From: Buxus sempervirens
Lineage: Eukaryota > Streptophyta > Magnoliopsida > Buxales > Buxaceae
Direction: 5' to 3'
NCBI GenBank assembly: GCA_947561395.2
Contig: OX387183.1
Span: 36,382,853-36,446,852 of the forward strand
DNA: 64,000 nt
Under the pieces are notes generated by a model. It saw nothing but the letters and a program-made list of their open reading frames with translations. It did no database searches and was not told the DNA's origin. Position numbers and translations under genes: made by a program. Positions 1-11,128 of this stretch are shown here, one piece after another; positions within the stretch are counted from its first letter, which is position 1; each line of letters opens with the position of its first letter.

Positions 1-2480
1 GTCTATAAAAGGGGGCCCCAGCCCCCATTGTTGAAGGTTGGTCCCCTTTCTCTTCTTCATTCCGTCCCCACTCTGTCCCCATGTCCAATGAGCTGCTAAA
101 GCTCCCTCCTCTCACCCAAGCTCCCAAAAATTCCCGTTTTACCCTCTAGCCCTCTCCTTTTCTTCTTCTTCCTCTCCTGTTAACTTGAAGACAAGGAGAA
201 AGTCCTGGGAGGAGCTGAAGTGCTGTCCACATCTCTCGGAGAACCACAACTCATCCAAACAGAAAGGTAATAGTGCGGTGAGCCTTCCTACCACTTTGTA
301 CTTAACATATATGGAAATCAAATTATTCTGGTAGTTTTTTTCTTTGCACTACTGGAACTGTGTTTTATAGTGCTATTCTAACCTGTTTTGCTTCTTTGTG
401 CACATCATGTGAGTCCCCACGGTAAGAGGGACTCACATGCAGGAAGACAGAATGAGAGAGGAATCCAATAAAGGTAAACAGTTTTTTTTTTGGTATTCCA
501 AACAGAAGTTCATGTCTCCAAGTTAATTTATATTAGGAGGGGTGTGTCCTCCTTGTATGGCTGCATGTACCCCTAAATCTCTTTTCCCCTCCTTCCTTTC
601 CCTTGATATATGATTATCGCTATGTTTGGTAAGTAGATTTCAGTTGTGGTTATGCATATATAAGGACACTTCTCCACACACGGTTTAGTCACTGTTTTGC
701 TTGTCGTTTTTAAACAGCTCCTTCTTTAAAACCAAAGGAAAGGTGGACATTATATACATGTATGTAGGATGTGTTCACCATCCGTTTTGGTTTGTTTTGC
801 TCGCTTACAAATGTCAACCAAAGGACCTATATTTTTATTTTACCTAAGCTCATCCTTTAGTGGATTCAAAGTTTTAATTTGATTTCAAGATGTTTTCTTT
901 TACTTCTTAAGTTCTTTATTTATTTTCAGATTTGATTTTAACAGAGGTGCTCTCATATAAGTTGTTTTCCCGCGTGTTTTTCTCGGTTTTGTTTAGCACA
1001 CGTGTTTTTTCATAAGGGCCAATCATGAATATGGGAATGACTTATTTGATTCAAGAGAGAACTAAACCTCTCTGATCTACTGTTGGGCTCTTCAAGAACA
1101 AGCGAGGAGGATCTGGTTGGACACCAAACAAGGGTATCCGAGACTCTCACTTAGTATCTCGGTTACTATATAAAGGACAAGATCGAGGCGGTTGTGAAAG
1201 GCCTTAAGGAAAAGGCTTGATTGAAACTGAACAAGAACACTTTCATCACTAGAAGAATGTATCAGAGACCATGGAGCCAGAGGACATCCCCAAGGAGCAG
1301 GCAAACCAGATCCGGCCGATGTTTCAGCCTTTTCTCGAAACCCGGGCCGAATCGCACAAACTGCATTCAGTATGCGGTTCAGCCCAAACCGCATTATATA
1401 TATGGTCATTTTTCGTAATTAATTAAAAAATCAATTTGTTGACCCGGTTGGACCCAATTCGACTCGATTTAATAAAACATGAACCCTTTGAGCTTCTTGG
1501 ATCCTTCCAAGCCTGTTTTGAGACTGTGAGCCCATCTGGGCCCACCACGGCTTTTTGGGCCCTCCAACGGGGCCCACATTCAATCCGGCAACACCGAGGC
1601 CCATTTTCAATAAATGGGCCCAACACCACTTGGTTAATTGCCCATGGGCCAAGACCAAGCCCATTGGGCCCTAAAAGGCTTAACCAACTTAATTAGCATG
1701 TTTTAATTAACTCTAACAAAGGTTACCCAATAACCCGAAATGGGCCATGGGCTCAAGCCCAACTTGGTGTTCCTACGAGACCCGTACCCGACCAGACTTA
1801 ACCAACATACATGCTGGACTAGGAAGGGTGAGAAGTTGACTCAAAACCAGGGAGACTCGAGGGACCTGTCAAATCGACGGGGCGGGCCGGTGTAATGCCG
1901 TGGATCCAGGTTTATTTAAGAGCATAAACTCGACTCTAGAACGTTAGGATAATGGCCCAAAACAACTAAACCAGACTTAAACAATTTCAATTGATATAAT
2001 CAGAGTGCGGAAATAACAAGTAAAATTTTTTTTCTTTCAAGAAGCGCGGAATACAAAAAGAAACCTCCAACACCAATTCCTCCACTTAATTCTGGAAAGG
2101 GTTAACTAGAATAAAATGAACATCACCCATGCCATCTATCTAAAAGTAATCTAAAACAATCTTCTAATACCAAGGCAAATTGAATAATATAAATCTCTAA
2201 ACCTATACAGGAATAAAGTTATCTTCATCCTGGTACTCCGTATAATCCCCAGAAATGTCTATCCCTACAACGTCCTCACCAGGAATATCTGAAAACAAAA
2301 CCGATAAAACGAAAATATGAGAAACAACATCTCACTAAGTAGTCATGCAAATAGTTTGTAACCGATTAGAATATATGCAACACTTAATTCGTCTAATCAC
2401 GATAAAATTTCAAATACAAAGAAATATAATTCCAAACATTGGTGGAAAAGAAATACAACCACAGTGAGGTATCCAACTAG

Positions 2481-2750
2481 CTTCCCACCGAGTACACGGA
2501 TCAAGGAAGTAAACCACAATAACCAACTTCCCACCGAGTACACGGATCGAGAAAGTATCCGGCTGAGTACACGAACCGAGGATAAAAAAAAGTAACCATT
2601 TTCCCACCGAGTACACAGATCAAGGAAGTATCCCGCCGAGTACACGGACCGAGGATAACCAAAAGTAACCATCTTCCCATTGAGTACATGGATTGAGGAA
2701 GTATCCCGCCGAGTACATGAACCGAGGATATAAACAACAATAACCAAATC
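2481..2750. repeat. Tandem array, about 72-bp unit, about 4 copies
   Basis: Repeated blocks built from CTTCCCACCGAGTACACGG, an ATC(A/G)AG(G/A)AAGTA link, CCGAGTACACG and a GAGGATA-A-rich spacer. The first copy is short and the copies have diverged. The array is internal to the solo LTR 1891-4173. The short ORFs across it are side products of the repeat. Confidence 0.8.
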
Positions 2751-3167
2751 CACCCTGCGGAAAGAATAAACCAGGCACCTACCTTGTCACAACTGTGACC
2801 CAAAAACCACACAAGTGGAGTCAAATATATCCTTTAAAATCACTGCTTCAATGGGCAAAATAATCCAGTTATATATAAAATCATTCAAAACTCAAAACAT
2901 GTTCAGGTGGTCCAAATACAGGTGTAGGATCTCATAAAATCAAATTTGGTTAAGAATATAATTCTTTGGAACAAAGGTATTAGGTGGAAAAGCCTCTTTG
3001 ATAAAATCTACCCAAATTTGTTATAAAAAGGAAATTTAAACATCCTCCAGTGCAAACAATCTTTAAATACCCTAAACTTGATGGTATATAGGTTAAAAAT
3101 GGATAAAAACAATTCCATAGTAAAAACTAGGTTGTAAAGCAATTTTTCACAAATCTGACAGACAAGG

Positions 3168-3345
3168 CACTCGAGCGGCAATAGGGTGCTCGAACGGCCT
3201 TACACTTTGGTCGTTTCTGGGTTGGTTGCTCGATTGGTCGCTCAAGCGACTGTTCGGGCGACAGTTCATTATGGAAAATTGTTCTCGGGTTTTGAAAAAT
3301 ACAAAAGGGCGCTCGAACGACTGCTCAGGCGGCCCGATACGGAGA
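3168..3345. repeat. Cluster of CGCTCGANCG-type short palindromes
   Basis: At least six degenerate copies of a CTCGAGCGG / GCTCGAACG / GCTCAAGCG motif occur within 180 bp, some as opposed pairs. The cluster lies inside the minus-strand solo LTR. Similar clusters with unrelated sequences sit in the other Tekay-like LTRs (19372-19420, 21720-21835, 55750-55970). Confidence 0.6.
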
Positions 3346-4275
3346 AAATTCCAGAAAAGTTACGAAAATCACTAAAAATTCAACAACTCCATATCCAATA
3401 CATTAAATCCATTCTAGATCATTCCTAAACACTTTATAAACATGTTAGAACCAATCCCAACAAATAAAACATCATGAATCACGCAAACAACTTATCAATC
3501 CACCGATTAACCATGAATGTCGAAGAAACACGAATTTCTTTTTATGCAAGTTTTGAAGGGACTACTTACCTCTCTTCTTGGATTAAACCTTCTCTAAAGC
3601 ACTGATCTATCACCCCAAAGATGATCCACACAAAACTCAATCCTCTTTATCTATTCTGTAACCTGGACGAAAATCCTTCTTTTCTTCTTCTGAAAAAGCT
3701 ACTCCAACAGATGTTTGGGATTAGGGTTTGATCCTTATGTTGGAGAGTTGAAGAATAGAAGAGAAAAGAGAAGTTGGATGTGCGGCTGGTTTCCTTTTCC
3801 AAATGTGAATTGGTCGCATGCAATATTAGGTTATTAAAAGTTTCTTTTCCTATTACTAAATTACCCCCATTCATTTAAACCAAACAAGTCAAACCATTAA
3901 AGCCTCCAACTAAACCCAATTTGGGTCAACCCTCCACTCTCTGGGTTCGACCACTTAATTTTTAATTTTTCTTTGTTTCATTAATCAATCACTATGAGAT
4001 TCCTAAATATTAGCAAATAAAATTTCTACTTAACCTAAATTAAAATCTCACCTTAGATAGGTTCCCCAATTTCCTCCGGTTCACCTTGAACTTCTCCGGG
4101 TTGAACCATGCCTCAACCACTGCATATTATTAACTTAATCAGTTTATTTATTACTAAAATCTGGGATTTTACAGCCGAGGTGTCTTCGAACTTCCCCGGA
4201 CGTAACTGAGAACTTAGTCAGATCTCTAATAAGCCGCAAACCAGAAAATTAGGCATGGATAGGCACCCTTGTGTT

Positions 4276-4304
4276 TGCCTGCACCTGTCAGGCAGTGGCG
4301 ACTC
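4276..4304 (+). other. U5 hairpin plus TGGCGACTC motif (copy 1)
   Basis: Stem TGCCTG/CAGGCA with loop CACCTGT, then G and TGGCGACTC. It lies 65 bp before the 3' end of the LTR that ends at 4369. Confidence 0.75.
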
Positions 4305-4369
4305 CGATAGTCCTGAGGCACGCGTCTTGCACGCACTTCGCCCGTGCGATTGATTTTTAGGTGTGCACA

Positions 4370-4812
4370 TTAGGTTTTCTCAAATCTCACTCATTTTTTG
4401 TGTTTTTGGGCTCTAAATTGCTCCTAGCATGTGGGGAAAACTATTTCCTACAAAACCCCTAAAAGAAATCACTCCTATTTGTACAAATAAACACTTTCAT
4501 CTCTCAAACCCTAACTTTCACATCTACATACAAAAATGACGGAAAATTGAAATATGGGTTGGGGTGTTGTTGCTTACCTCTTGCAATCAATTAAGCAAAC
4601 CTCCTAGCTACTTTTGCAAGCCACGAGCAGTACCCTTGGTTGCTCTTCATGAATCTCCAAGCTTCCAAGCCTCCAAATGAAAATGACACTTAGGTTTTCT
4701 TCTTTCCTTTCTTGCAAGGATCTCTCCAATGGACTTAAACGAAGGATGGGAATGTGATGAGAAAAAGAAAATGAGGAGAAGATGAGGAAGAGATGAGAGT
4801 GGGAGAGGAGAG
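4370..4812 (-). mobile_element. Part of an outer minus-strand LTR element
   Basis: No coding sequence. Read on the minus strand it has an LTR leader look: a pyrimidine/purine-rich segment and a donor-like CAAGAGGTAAGCAAC near 4580. It continues at 7214 on the other side of the solo LTR 4813-7213, as the shared GAGAG duplication shows. It is therefore the host sequence into which two family A LTRs were inserted. Confidence 0.6.
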
Positions 4813-4884
4813 TGTGCGCACCTAAAACCTGGCAGCCTAGATCGCACACCGGGCGCACCTTTGGCGCGTGCCTCGGGACATTCG

Positions 4885-4912
4885 GAGTCGCCACTGCCTG
4901 AGAGTGCAGGCA
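4885..4912 (-). other. U5 hairpin plus TGGCGACTC motif (copy 2)
   Basis: In minus orientation: stem TGCCTG/CAGGCA, loop CACTCT, then TGGCGACTC. It is 72 bp from the LTR 3' end at 4813. Confidence 0.75.
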
Positions 4913-5558
4913 GACACGGTTTTGCCTAATCGGGTCTAAGTCTGGTCTGCGGCTTTTCAGAGTTCTAGCTAAGTCCTCGGTTACGATCCGGGGAAGTCCT
5001 AAAGACACCCCGGTCCGCCCCGTCGGTTAGACGGGTCCCTCGGGTCTCCCTGGTTTTTGAGTCAACCTCACCCTTCCTAGACCAGCATGCTGCCTTATTA
5101 GGTCTGGCGGGGCCCTCTGAAGGTGTGGGTCCCTTTTATTTTGATTTTATCTTTCATATTTATATGAAGTGGGTCGGATCCGGGTCCCGTTGGAAGACCC
5201 GTGGGCTGCCATGGTTGGGCCTTGGGCCCAATTGGGTTATTAGGTAACCCATTTGGTTATTTTATTAAGTTTTATTTATTTACAATTTTAGTTTGGGCTT
5301 AGTGGGCTTGGAATGGGCCCATTAGCCAAAGTCCAGTGGCCTTGGGCCCGTTTTATTGAGAACGGGCCGGGTTTGGGCCGGTCTAAGATGGGCCCCACAA
5401 GTGGGCCCAGGGTGGTCTTAGTGGGCCCATTCGGCCCTATAGTCCAAAAATGGGCTTAAGATAGCCCAAATAATTTAAGAGACTGGTTCAGGCCGGTTTG
5501 GGTTGAATTGGGTTCAACCGGGCCAGATAAATTAATTTTTAAGTCATTTTTCTCATCT

Positions 5559-5607
5559 GACCGCACTCTCAGAGCGGTTTGGGCAGAACCGCTCTGTATG
5601 TGCGGTT
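5559..5607. repeat. Downstream palindrome cassette of LTR 4813-7213
   Basis: ACCGCACTCTCAGAGCGGTT followed by AACCGCTCTGTATGTGCGGT, two imperfect palindromes about 0.8 kb downstream of the TATA box in the LTR's own orientation. They resemble the upstream cassette at 6388-6615. Confidence 0.65.
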
Positions 5608-6362
5608 ACTACTCAGTTTCACTTGTTTGCGCCGATTTCAATCTAGATCAGTCCAGTGACCTTCTTGGGGCTTCCAGCAACTGCCGTCGGGCTTCCAGCA
5701 TCTCTGCAGTTCTCTATTTTCTCCACTTGGTTCATAAAGCCAATTCTTCTCTTTTCACTTTCTTTGGAGTCATGGCCTTCTTCTTCTTTTGTTTGTTCAA
5801 GCAACCATAGCCATCATTCAAGAGGAAAGGGGAATTTACAGGGGTAAAGTAGGCTCATTAAAATTGGTTAATCAAATAAGCTTGATTGTTAGTAAATGTG
5901 TCTTTTTTTTCTTTAAGACACCTTCTTCTCTTCTTTTTATGGAATCATCTTCCAGAATTGAGATCCTTGTAGCTTTAAACAACTAATAAGATGGTTAGAG
6001 CAAAATGCATAAAAACTTGAAGGAATTGAGGATAATATCATTGTAAAAAAGAAAGAAATACTTACAATAAGACTACTTGTTAGTCTTGATAAGTTGTGGT
6101 TCTTCCAAGCAAATTTGGCAGCGCTTCCGCGTCCCGTTGGTTTTCACAAGGTGATTTGAACAGGGTTCTGCTGGGTTCTTCAGTCAAATGGGTGAAGGGA
6201 GAAGGTTTTAGGCAAGTTTAGAACAAGGCAAGGGTATTTTGGGCATTCCAATGTTTGGGATTGAGTGATACAGCATCTAGACAGAGTTTCGGATAAGCAG
6301 AGGACAGGGAGAGGGTGTGGGGACCGAGGGACCAGCTTGTTCCAAATGGGGGGGCTGGCCCT

Positions 6363-6371
6363 CTATTTATA
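6363..6371 (-). promoter_or_regulatory. TATA box of LTR 4813-7213
   Basis: TATAAATAG on the minus strand, preceded by TTTGCC as in the LTRs at 45278 (TTTTGCC) and 23228 (TTTGCC). Confidence 0.75.
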
Positions 6372-6387
6372 GGCAAAAAAGTGCCGG

Positions 6388-6615
6388 AACCGTACTTTAA
6401 GTGCGGTTTGGTCACAACCGTACTTAAAGTGCGGTTGTGACAAAATTGCACTAAAAAAAACAAAAACCGTACTTTAAGTGCGGTTGGCATTCAACACGTG
6501 CAAATCGGCGCGAATCTGCCAGCTGTCGCCGTACAGGACACGCGTCCACCTTCTAGAAGATCGAACCGTATCTGAAGTGCGGTTCGGACCAAACCGTTCT
6601 TCAAGTGCGGTTTCG
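6388..6615. repeat. Upstream palindrome cassette (CCGTACTTTAAGTGCGG type)
   Basis: Five imperfect palindromes of 18-22 bp, such as ACCGTACTTTAAGTGCGGTT and ACCGTATCTGAAGTGCGGTT, immediately upstream of the minus-strand TATA box at 6363-6371. Confidence 0.8.
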
Positions 6616-7213
6616 CACGTTTTTTAAATGCCGGATTTCAAACAGTTTATGAAATTTGATTTTAAATAACGATTTTATTCGATTTTATTATTATTTTATT
6701 ATAAAATCCGAGATTCTTTATAACTATATTATTAAAATATTCAAAATATCTAAAATTATTTTATTAAAACATTAATAAATGATTATTTTATTTATTTGTT
6801 CATTTATTTTGCTTTATTCTGCTGTTTTTGCCAAACGGGCAGTTTTCTTGAAACTTTAACTGCCCATAACTTCTTCATCTGGTGTCCGATTTCAGCAAAC
6901 TTAGTGTCGTTGGAATCAGCTCGGAACCAGTTATCTATTGAGATCAATTTTGGCAGTTGGATTGGGGCCTAGCAAAAAGTCAACTTTTTGCTTTTTGGAA
7001 GTTTGACCAGGCCATGTTTTTCTCTCCTGGACTCCGATTCCAGCAAACTCAGTTGCGTTAGAACCGTGTCGACATGTTCTTTTCAATGATATAAAGTTTG
7101 ATGGCCAAATTTCCTTGAATCAAAAAGTCAATTTTTGACCCCCTCAGGGTTTGACTAAAAGTTTGACTTTTCATTTTTTGCCATTTTAGGGGTGCAAAAA
7201 TCAGGTGTCTACA

Positions 7214-7549
7214 GAGAGGATGGGAAAAATTGTTTTGCTCACAATGGGGCATTCCCTTTTGTTTTTCTTCACTTAAGCAGATTTTCCTCTCACAAGACAC
7301 CAAGTTTTACAGTTTTGCCACTCCACCTATTTGCACACAACCAACACTTAGCTATTTTTTTTTCATCACTAAAATAATTGCTCAATAACTTAGGGATTTC
7401 TCAAATGAGAGAAGGCTCACCCTTATACATCACTGATGAGCCCGAACTTAGCCACTTGACTGGCTTCAAGCTTGGGCTTCTCCAACTTCACCTACACAAC
7501 ACACTCACTAATTAGGGTGTGCTAAGGGTATTGGAACTGGGGTTTCACA
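7214..7549 (-). mobile_element. LTR 5' end of the outer minus-strand element
   Basis: On the minus strand this starts TGTGAAACCCCAGTTCC at 7549, directly against broken Helitron coding sequence (7550 onward), so 7549 is taken as an insertion boundary with right flank GATTT. The other end lies outside the window. No coding potential. The TGTGAAACCCC start resembles Ty3/gypsy LTRs, but the family is not certain. Confidence 0.6.
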
Positions 7550-8889
7550 GATTTAATGCTCGAGCAAATTTCAACATTTATATGACAGTTGTACTTCTTC
7601 AAAAGCCAAGGATTATAAGGTACAACCCATTTGTTATCACGTTGATGGCCTTTTTTTTTTTTATCACAAACATTCCGTTATCACGTCTTCTATAAATAGG
7701 ATACGAATCATTTCCTTGCACAGTTGCATTAGAAAACTGTCGTGGGTAACTTTTGATACATTTGCCTTCCTTCATACATGAGCATCTTGGATTAAGTAAT
7801 CCACATGAGTCGTGAACCATATGCCTTGAAATTGCATCATGTAACTGAGGCTTGATATTTAGATCTAGGATCTCGGCTCGTACTATGCCATTGTAGAGAT
7901 CAGGATCACTGAGTTTATCCGTCTCTTCCATAATGATGAGCATGTGTACATGAGGAAGGCCTCGCTTTTGAAATTCAATGACATGAACCTGTGCAATTAC
8001 TTTTCCAAGTACGCCCCTCTCTAATACATCCTTCTTGAGCTCTTCACATTTTGCACGGAAAATCCGTGCTGTTAAATCAGGACTATCCTGAGTTGTTTGT
8101 CCTGAAAGGAGCTCTATTGTTATTTCATCCCATGTTGGATTGCATGTCATTGTTATGAACAAATCAGGTTTGCCATATTTCTATACCAAAGCCATTGCAT
8201 CTTGGTAATGGTGGTACTTATTCGTTGGACTCCCAATAAATGACGAAGGAAGAACGATTCTTCGTCCAACATTGCCTATGAAAATAGCATACATGATTCA
8301 GCAATTATAATATCATCATAGTTTTATGTAATAACTTTTTCTAAATATACCTGCAATAGTTTCTCCAGCCTACAAAGAATCTTGCAAACCCTGGTACAAC
8401 TCTGCTTTTATGGTTGTTTGATTGTCTCGAATGTACTGCAATTTTTGGGTTTCAATCTTGACCCAATTGTCCACTACATATTGTTGCAGTAGCCGTCCTC
8501 ATCTTAGTAATAATGACTCATACCCATTCCGAATTTGGATGGAACATTAATGCAATCAGAATTATGAAGGCGTCAACAATTTTGTATCTTGGAGTTTATG
8601 AAAACAAAATGTGATATACCTAGAGCTTATGAGCATAAAATGCTCGACGGCTAATATTTTGTCCAATGGATGAAGATGTATTTATATCCCAACCATAACT
8701 TCCATAAGGTAATAGAATTGGATATTGTACTAGATCATAAAATCCAGAGGTATCTGGTACATTTTGTAGGTTATCTCCATGTGTTTGTACAATAATATCC
8801 TGTTGCGCACGTTCAAATAAATTATTGTCTCCAACAATTATGGTAGCTACTTGGGTAGCGTTGGGTAGTGTATATTGGTGTTGTGCAGG
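7550..8889 (-). pseudogene. Helitron Rep/helicase gene, middle part with HUH domain (broken)
   Basis: Minus strand. The downstream half of the Helitron gene whose first half is at 46988-47987. Readable blocks: a TLPNATQVATIIVG stretch and a FYDLVQYPILLPYGSYGWDI block (8620-8889), then the Rep part with GRRIVLPSSFIGSP, FITMTCNP and EFQKRGLPHVHMLIIM (7599-8240). HVH is the HUH metal-binding motif of rolling-circle Rep nucleases. The Rep tyrosine region and the helicase are missing, because the gene is cut at 7550 by an LTR element. Other breaks: a TAG in place of an expected codon just before KYGKPDLF (about 8185), a frameshift near 7620-7627 after which a VPYNPWLL-type stretch continues in another frame, and a probable intron at about 8289-8352. 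Family assignment is firm and non-function is clear. Confidence 0.9.
8885..8889. repeat. Left TSD (GCAGG) of the 38 kb insertion
   Basis: GCAGG directly before TGTTAGCACC at 8890. The identical GCAGG follows the LTR end at 46987. Both copies lie in Helitron coding sequence that joins in one reading frame when the insert is left out. Confidence 0.93.
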
Positions 8890-9313
8890 TGTTAGCACCT
8901 AATTTTTGCACCCCAAAAAATGCAGAAAATAAAAAATTTTAATTAAAAGGTCATACCCCAAGGGGGCGAAAAATTGACTTTTCGATCTAAGGAGAATTGG
9001 CCGTCAAACTTCATTTCGTTGAAAAGAGCATTTCGACATGGTTCCAACGCAATTGAGTTTGTTGGATCGGAGTTCGGATAAGAAAGTTATGAGTTGGTCA
9101 AACTTTTGGGGGAGCAATAGTTGACTTTTTGCTCGACCCCAATCCAACTGCCCAATTTCATCCCATTGGATAGAGCTTTCTGAGCTGATTCCAACGACAC
9201 TGAATTTGGTGAAATCGGACATCGGACGGAAAAGTTATGGTCAGTTGAAGTTTCAAGAAAATTGCCCATGTGGCGCAAAAGCAGAAAAGGACAACAAAAA
9301 TAAAAATTTTGAT
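8890..9313 (+). mobile_element. 5' LTR remnant of the Tat-like element
   Basis: Aligns without large gaps to the first 425 bp of the 3' LTR (44535-44959): TGTTAGCACCT(A/G)ATTTTTGC, the AAAAATTGACTTTT block, and CGGACGGAAAAGTTATGG. Similarity stops abruptly after AAAATTTTGAT at 9313. The rest of the 5' LTR, including TATA box and U5 hairpin, is not found downstream. Confidence 0.85.
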
Positions 9314-9580
9314 AAACCACAGCTTTGTGAATGCAGTATGGATATGGATGTGAATGTGAATATTGGAGAACAAAATCAATTTAAAATCCAAGAGTCCGTC
9401 AGGGGTAGCAACCCCATCTTTTGCATCAAATTGAGTGAACCCTAGATCATGGGCTGCCTTAGCCCTAATTTAGGAAAATAACCAAATTTTGACCAAGGGA
9501 GCCACCCTAGGTACATGCATTGTGTCCTGTGAGCCGTGGGCCTTGACCCATTGAGTCCGTTGGGAGCACTCTGAGTCCAG
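9314..9580. other. Unassigned sequence replacing the rest of the 5' LTR
   Basis: Unlike the 3' LTR and with no convincing coding frame. It continues at 13263 beyond the solo LTR 9581-13257, as the TCCAG duplication shows. It may be filler or captured DNA. Confidence 0.5.
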
Positions 9581-9613
9581 TGCGTGCGTCGGAAACACCG
9601 AACGGAAAATTCG

Positions 9614-9644
9614 GAGTCGCCACCGCCTGATGGGGTGCAGGCGG
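9614..9644 (-). other. U5 hairpin plus TGGCGACTC motif (copy 3)
   Basis: Minus orientation: stem CCGCCTG/CAGGCGG (7 bp, perfect), loop CACCCCAT, then TGGCGACTC. 33 bp from the LTR 3' end. Confidence 0.8.
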
Positions 9645-10619
9645 ACACCTAGGTGCCTAAGTTTATCTATTAGGCTTTGGTCTGCAGCTTGAGATTCTAA
9701 GTATGGTCTCGGTTGTGGCCTGGGGAAGTCCGTAAACACCCCAAACCACCTCGTCGGATGACGGGTCCCTATGGGTTCCCTGATTTGAGTCAACTTTAGT
9801 TTCTCACCCGATTCCTAATCCAACATGCAATTTTGGTTAAGTCCGGCGGTACCACCTGAGTGGTGTGGGCCCCTTTAATTGCTTTTATCTTTCTTGATTA
9901 AGTGCTCTGAGTTTGATTGGGTGGGCCCCTTTGGAAGGCCCACGGTTTCTTTGGTGGATTTGGGGTAAGCCCACATATCCCATGTGGGCCTCTGTCCAAG
10001 CCTAAAAGGCCCTTTGGGTTTAGATTTAGTGAATTAATTTTATTTTAAGGTTTAATTCAAGAATTTAAGTGGCTTTCATGCAAAAGTGGGTCGGCCTCGG
10101 TTTGTGGGCCCTTAGGTGGGCCCCCATGATGGTTGCCAAAGTGTCTTTGAATTTATTTTATTTAAATTTGCCTAGGTGAGTTGGACATTGGGCTTGGGGC
10201 CCATAGTCCAAATTTAGGTTTGCAAGCCCATGTTCTTGAAGTTTAGGGTTATGAACCCTCACTTGGTTGGTTGGTTGACTTTGGCGGGCCCGATAGGCCC
10301 TTGCCCTTGGTCTCGGCCAAACCATACAATTTAAACATCATTCCACAAAACAAGGTTCGGGTGGGCCGCATGGGGTTTGGCCCGCCCAGTTTGATTAGTT
10401 AATTTTACTTAACTTGCCTATTTGCATGCTTTAGTGTTTGTTGGGCTTGGTGGGCCCCGTTGGAAGGCCCACTAATTGTTCCAAATTGGACCGGTGGTCC
10501 AGGTCCCATGTTAGGTTTCCGGGTGACCCGGAAACCCTATTGGTTCATTTGGTTTTATTGAAACGTCGCTCAAGATTCAACAAAGTCAAGAAAACAGCAA
10601 GTATTGGCATTTCTGCCAA

Positions 10620-10685
10620 GTAGCCGACCATCAGGGTCGGCTATACACACATCTTAAAGTAGCCGACCATATGTGTCGGCTACGA
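10620..10685. repeat. Downstream palindrome cassette of LTR 9581-13257
   Basis: GTAGCCGACCATCAGGGTCGGCTA-type and GTAGCCGACCATATGTGTCGGCTAC-type palindromes, about 1.7 kb downstream of the LTR's TATA box in its own orientation. Confidence 0.75.
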
Positions 10686-10817
10686 ACAGATCAGGGGTGA
10701 TCCGACTTGAGTTGTCAAATCACCCTTAATTTGCCATTTTCGGGGTTTTGGCAATTGGGATGCTTTCGTGGGCTTCCTATGGGCTTTCTACAAGTCATGT
10801 GGGCCCCTGAGAGGGCC

Positions 10818-10931
10818 CACATTGGTTCAGGTTTGAGGGTGCAACCTCTTTTGGTTTCCCTTTGGGCTTCCAGCCACATTGGTTCAGGTTTGAGGGTGCA
10901 ACCTCTTTTGGTTTCCCTTTGGGCTTCCAGC
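10818..10931. repeat. Perfect 57-bp tandem duplication
   Basis: 10818-10874 is repeated directly at 10875-10931 (CACATTGGTTCAGG ... GGGCTTCCAGC). Related LTRs (for example near 60195) have a single copy. Confidence 0.9.
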
Positions 10932-11061
10932 AAAAATGAAGGGAAAAAAGGGGGAGGGGTGAGGCTGCTGCCACCTCATCTCCTGGCCACCCACAGCAGC
11001 CAAACAGGGACCAATGCGTCCCTGTTTTGGTCTCTTGTTTTCATCAAAACAGCAAACTTAA

Positions 11062-11063
<2 letters not shown>

Positions 11064-11108
<45 letters not shown>

Positions 11109-11128
11109 GGGGGGGGGGGGGGGGGGGG
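11064..11128 (+). repeat. Poly-G tract, 44 G + A + 20 G
   Basis: An almost pure G homopolymer of 65 bases inside the solo LTR. No other long G run is in the window and the equivalent part of LTR 58910-62290 (near 60370) has none. It could be a true G-tract or an assembly artefact. Confidence 0.85.

Larger units (their letters stand above)
1891..4173 (-). mobile_element. Solo LTR, Tekay/Del-like, minus strand
   Basis: The segment has TG...CA ends (TGTAATGCC at 1891, TTTTACA at 4173) and interrupts a family A LTR exactly where the uninterrupted copy near 46790 is continuous. Flanks are GCCGG and GCCGA, a 5-bp duplication with one mismatch. On the minus strand it starts TGTAAAATCCCAGATTTT, like the LTRs at 18139, 20506 and 55102. 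No coding region is present, so a 2.3 kb solo LTR fits best. It contains two internal repeat clusters, listed separately. Confidence 0.85.
1..4369 (+). mobile_element. Tat-like LTR (family A), 5' end outside window, split by an insertion
   Basis: The window opens at a TATA box (TATAAAAG, 4-11) and continues through a leader, a splice-donor-like CAGAAAGGTAATAG and GGGCCCAC-rich sequence that match, in the same order, the 3' LTR at 44535-46987. The LTR is interrupted at 1891-4173. It resumes at 4174 with GCCGAGGTGTCTTCG, where the other copy runs on without a break, and ends in GTGTGCACA at 4369. No primer-binding site follows, so it is a 3' or solo LTR. The start is off-window, so its TSD (right flank TTAGG) cannot be checked. 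Confidence 0.85.
4813..7213 (-). mobile_element. Solo LTR, Tat-like family A, minus strand, TSD GAGAG
   Basis: Plus-strand ends are TGTGCGCACC (4813) and GGTGTCTACA (7213). The flanks 4808-4812 and 7214-7218 are both GAGAG, a perfect 5-bp duplication. In its own orientation it starts TGTAGACACCTGATTTTTGC and ends GGTGCGCACA, matching the LTR at 44535-46987 in length (2.4 kb) and content: TATA box, GGGCCCAC-rich leader, U5 hairpin. It has no coding region. Confidence 0.93.

Noticed and set aside
7058-7377. Short ORFs around the LTR end at 7213
   Set aside because: They cross an LTR boundary fixed by the GAGAG duplication and have no motif.
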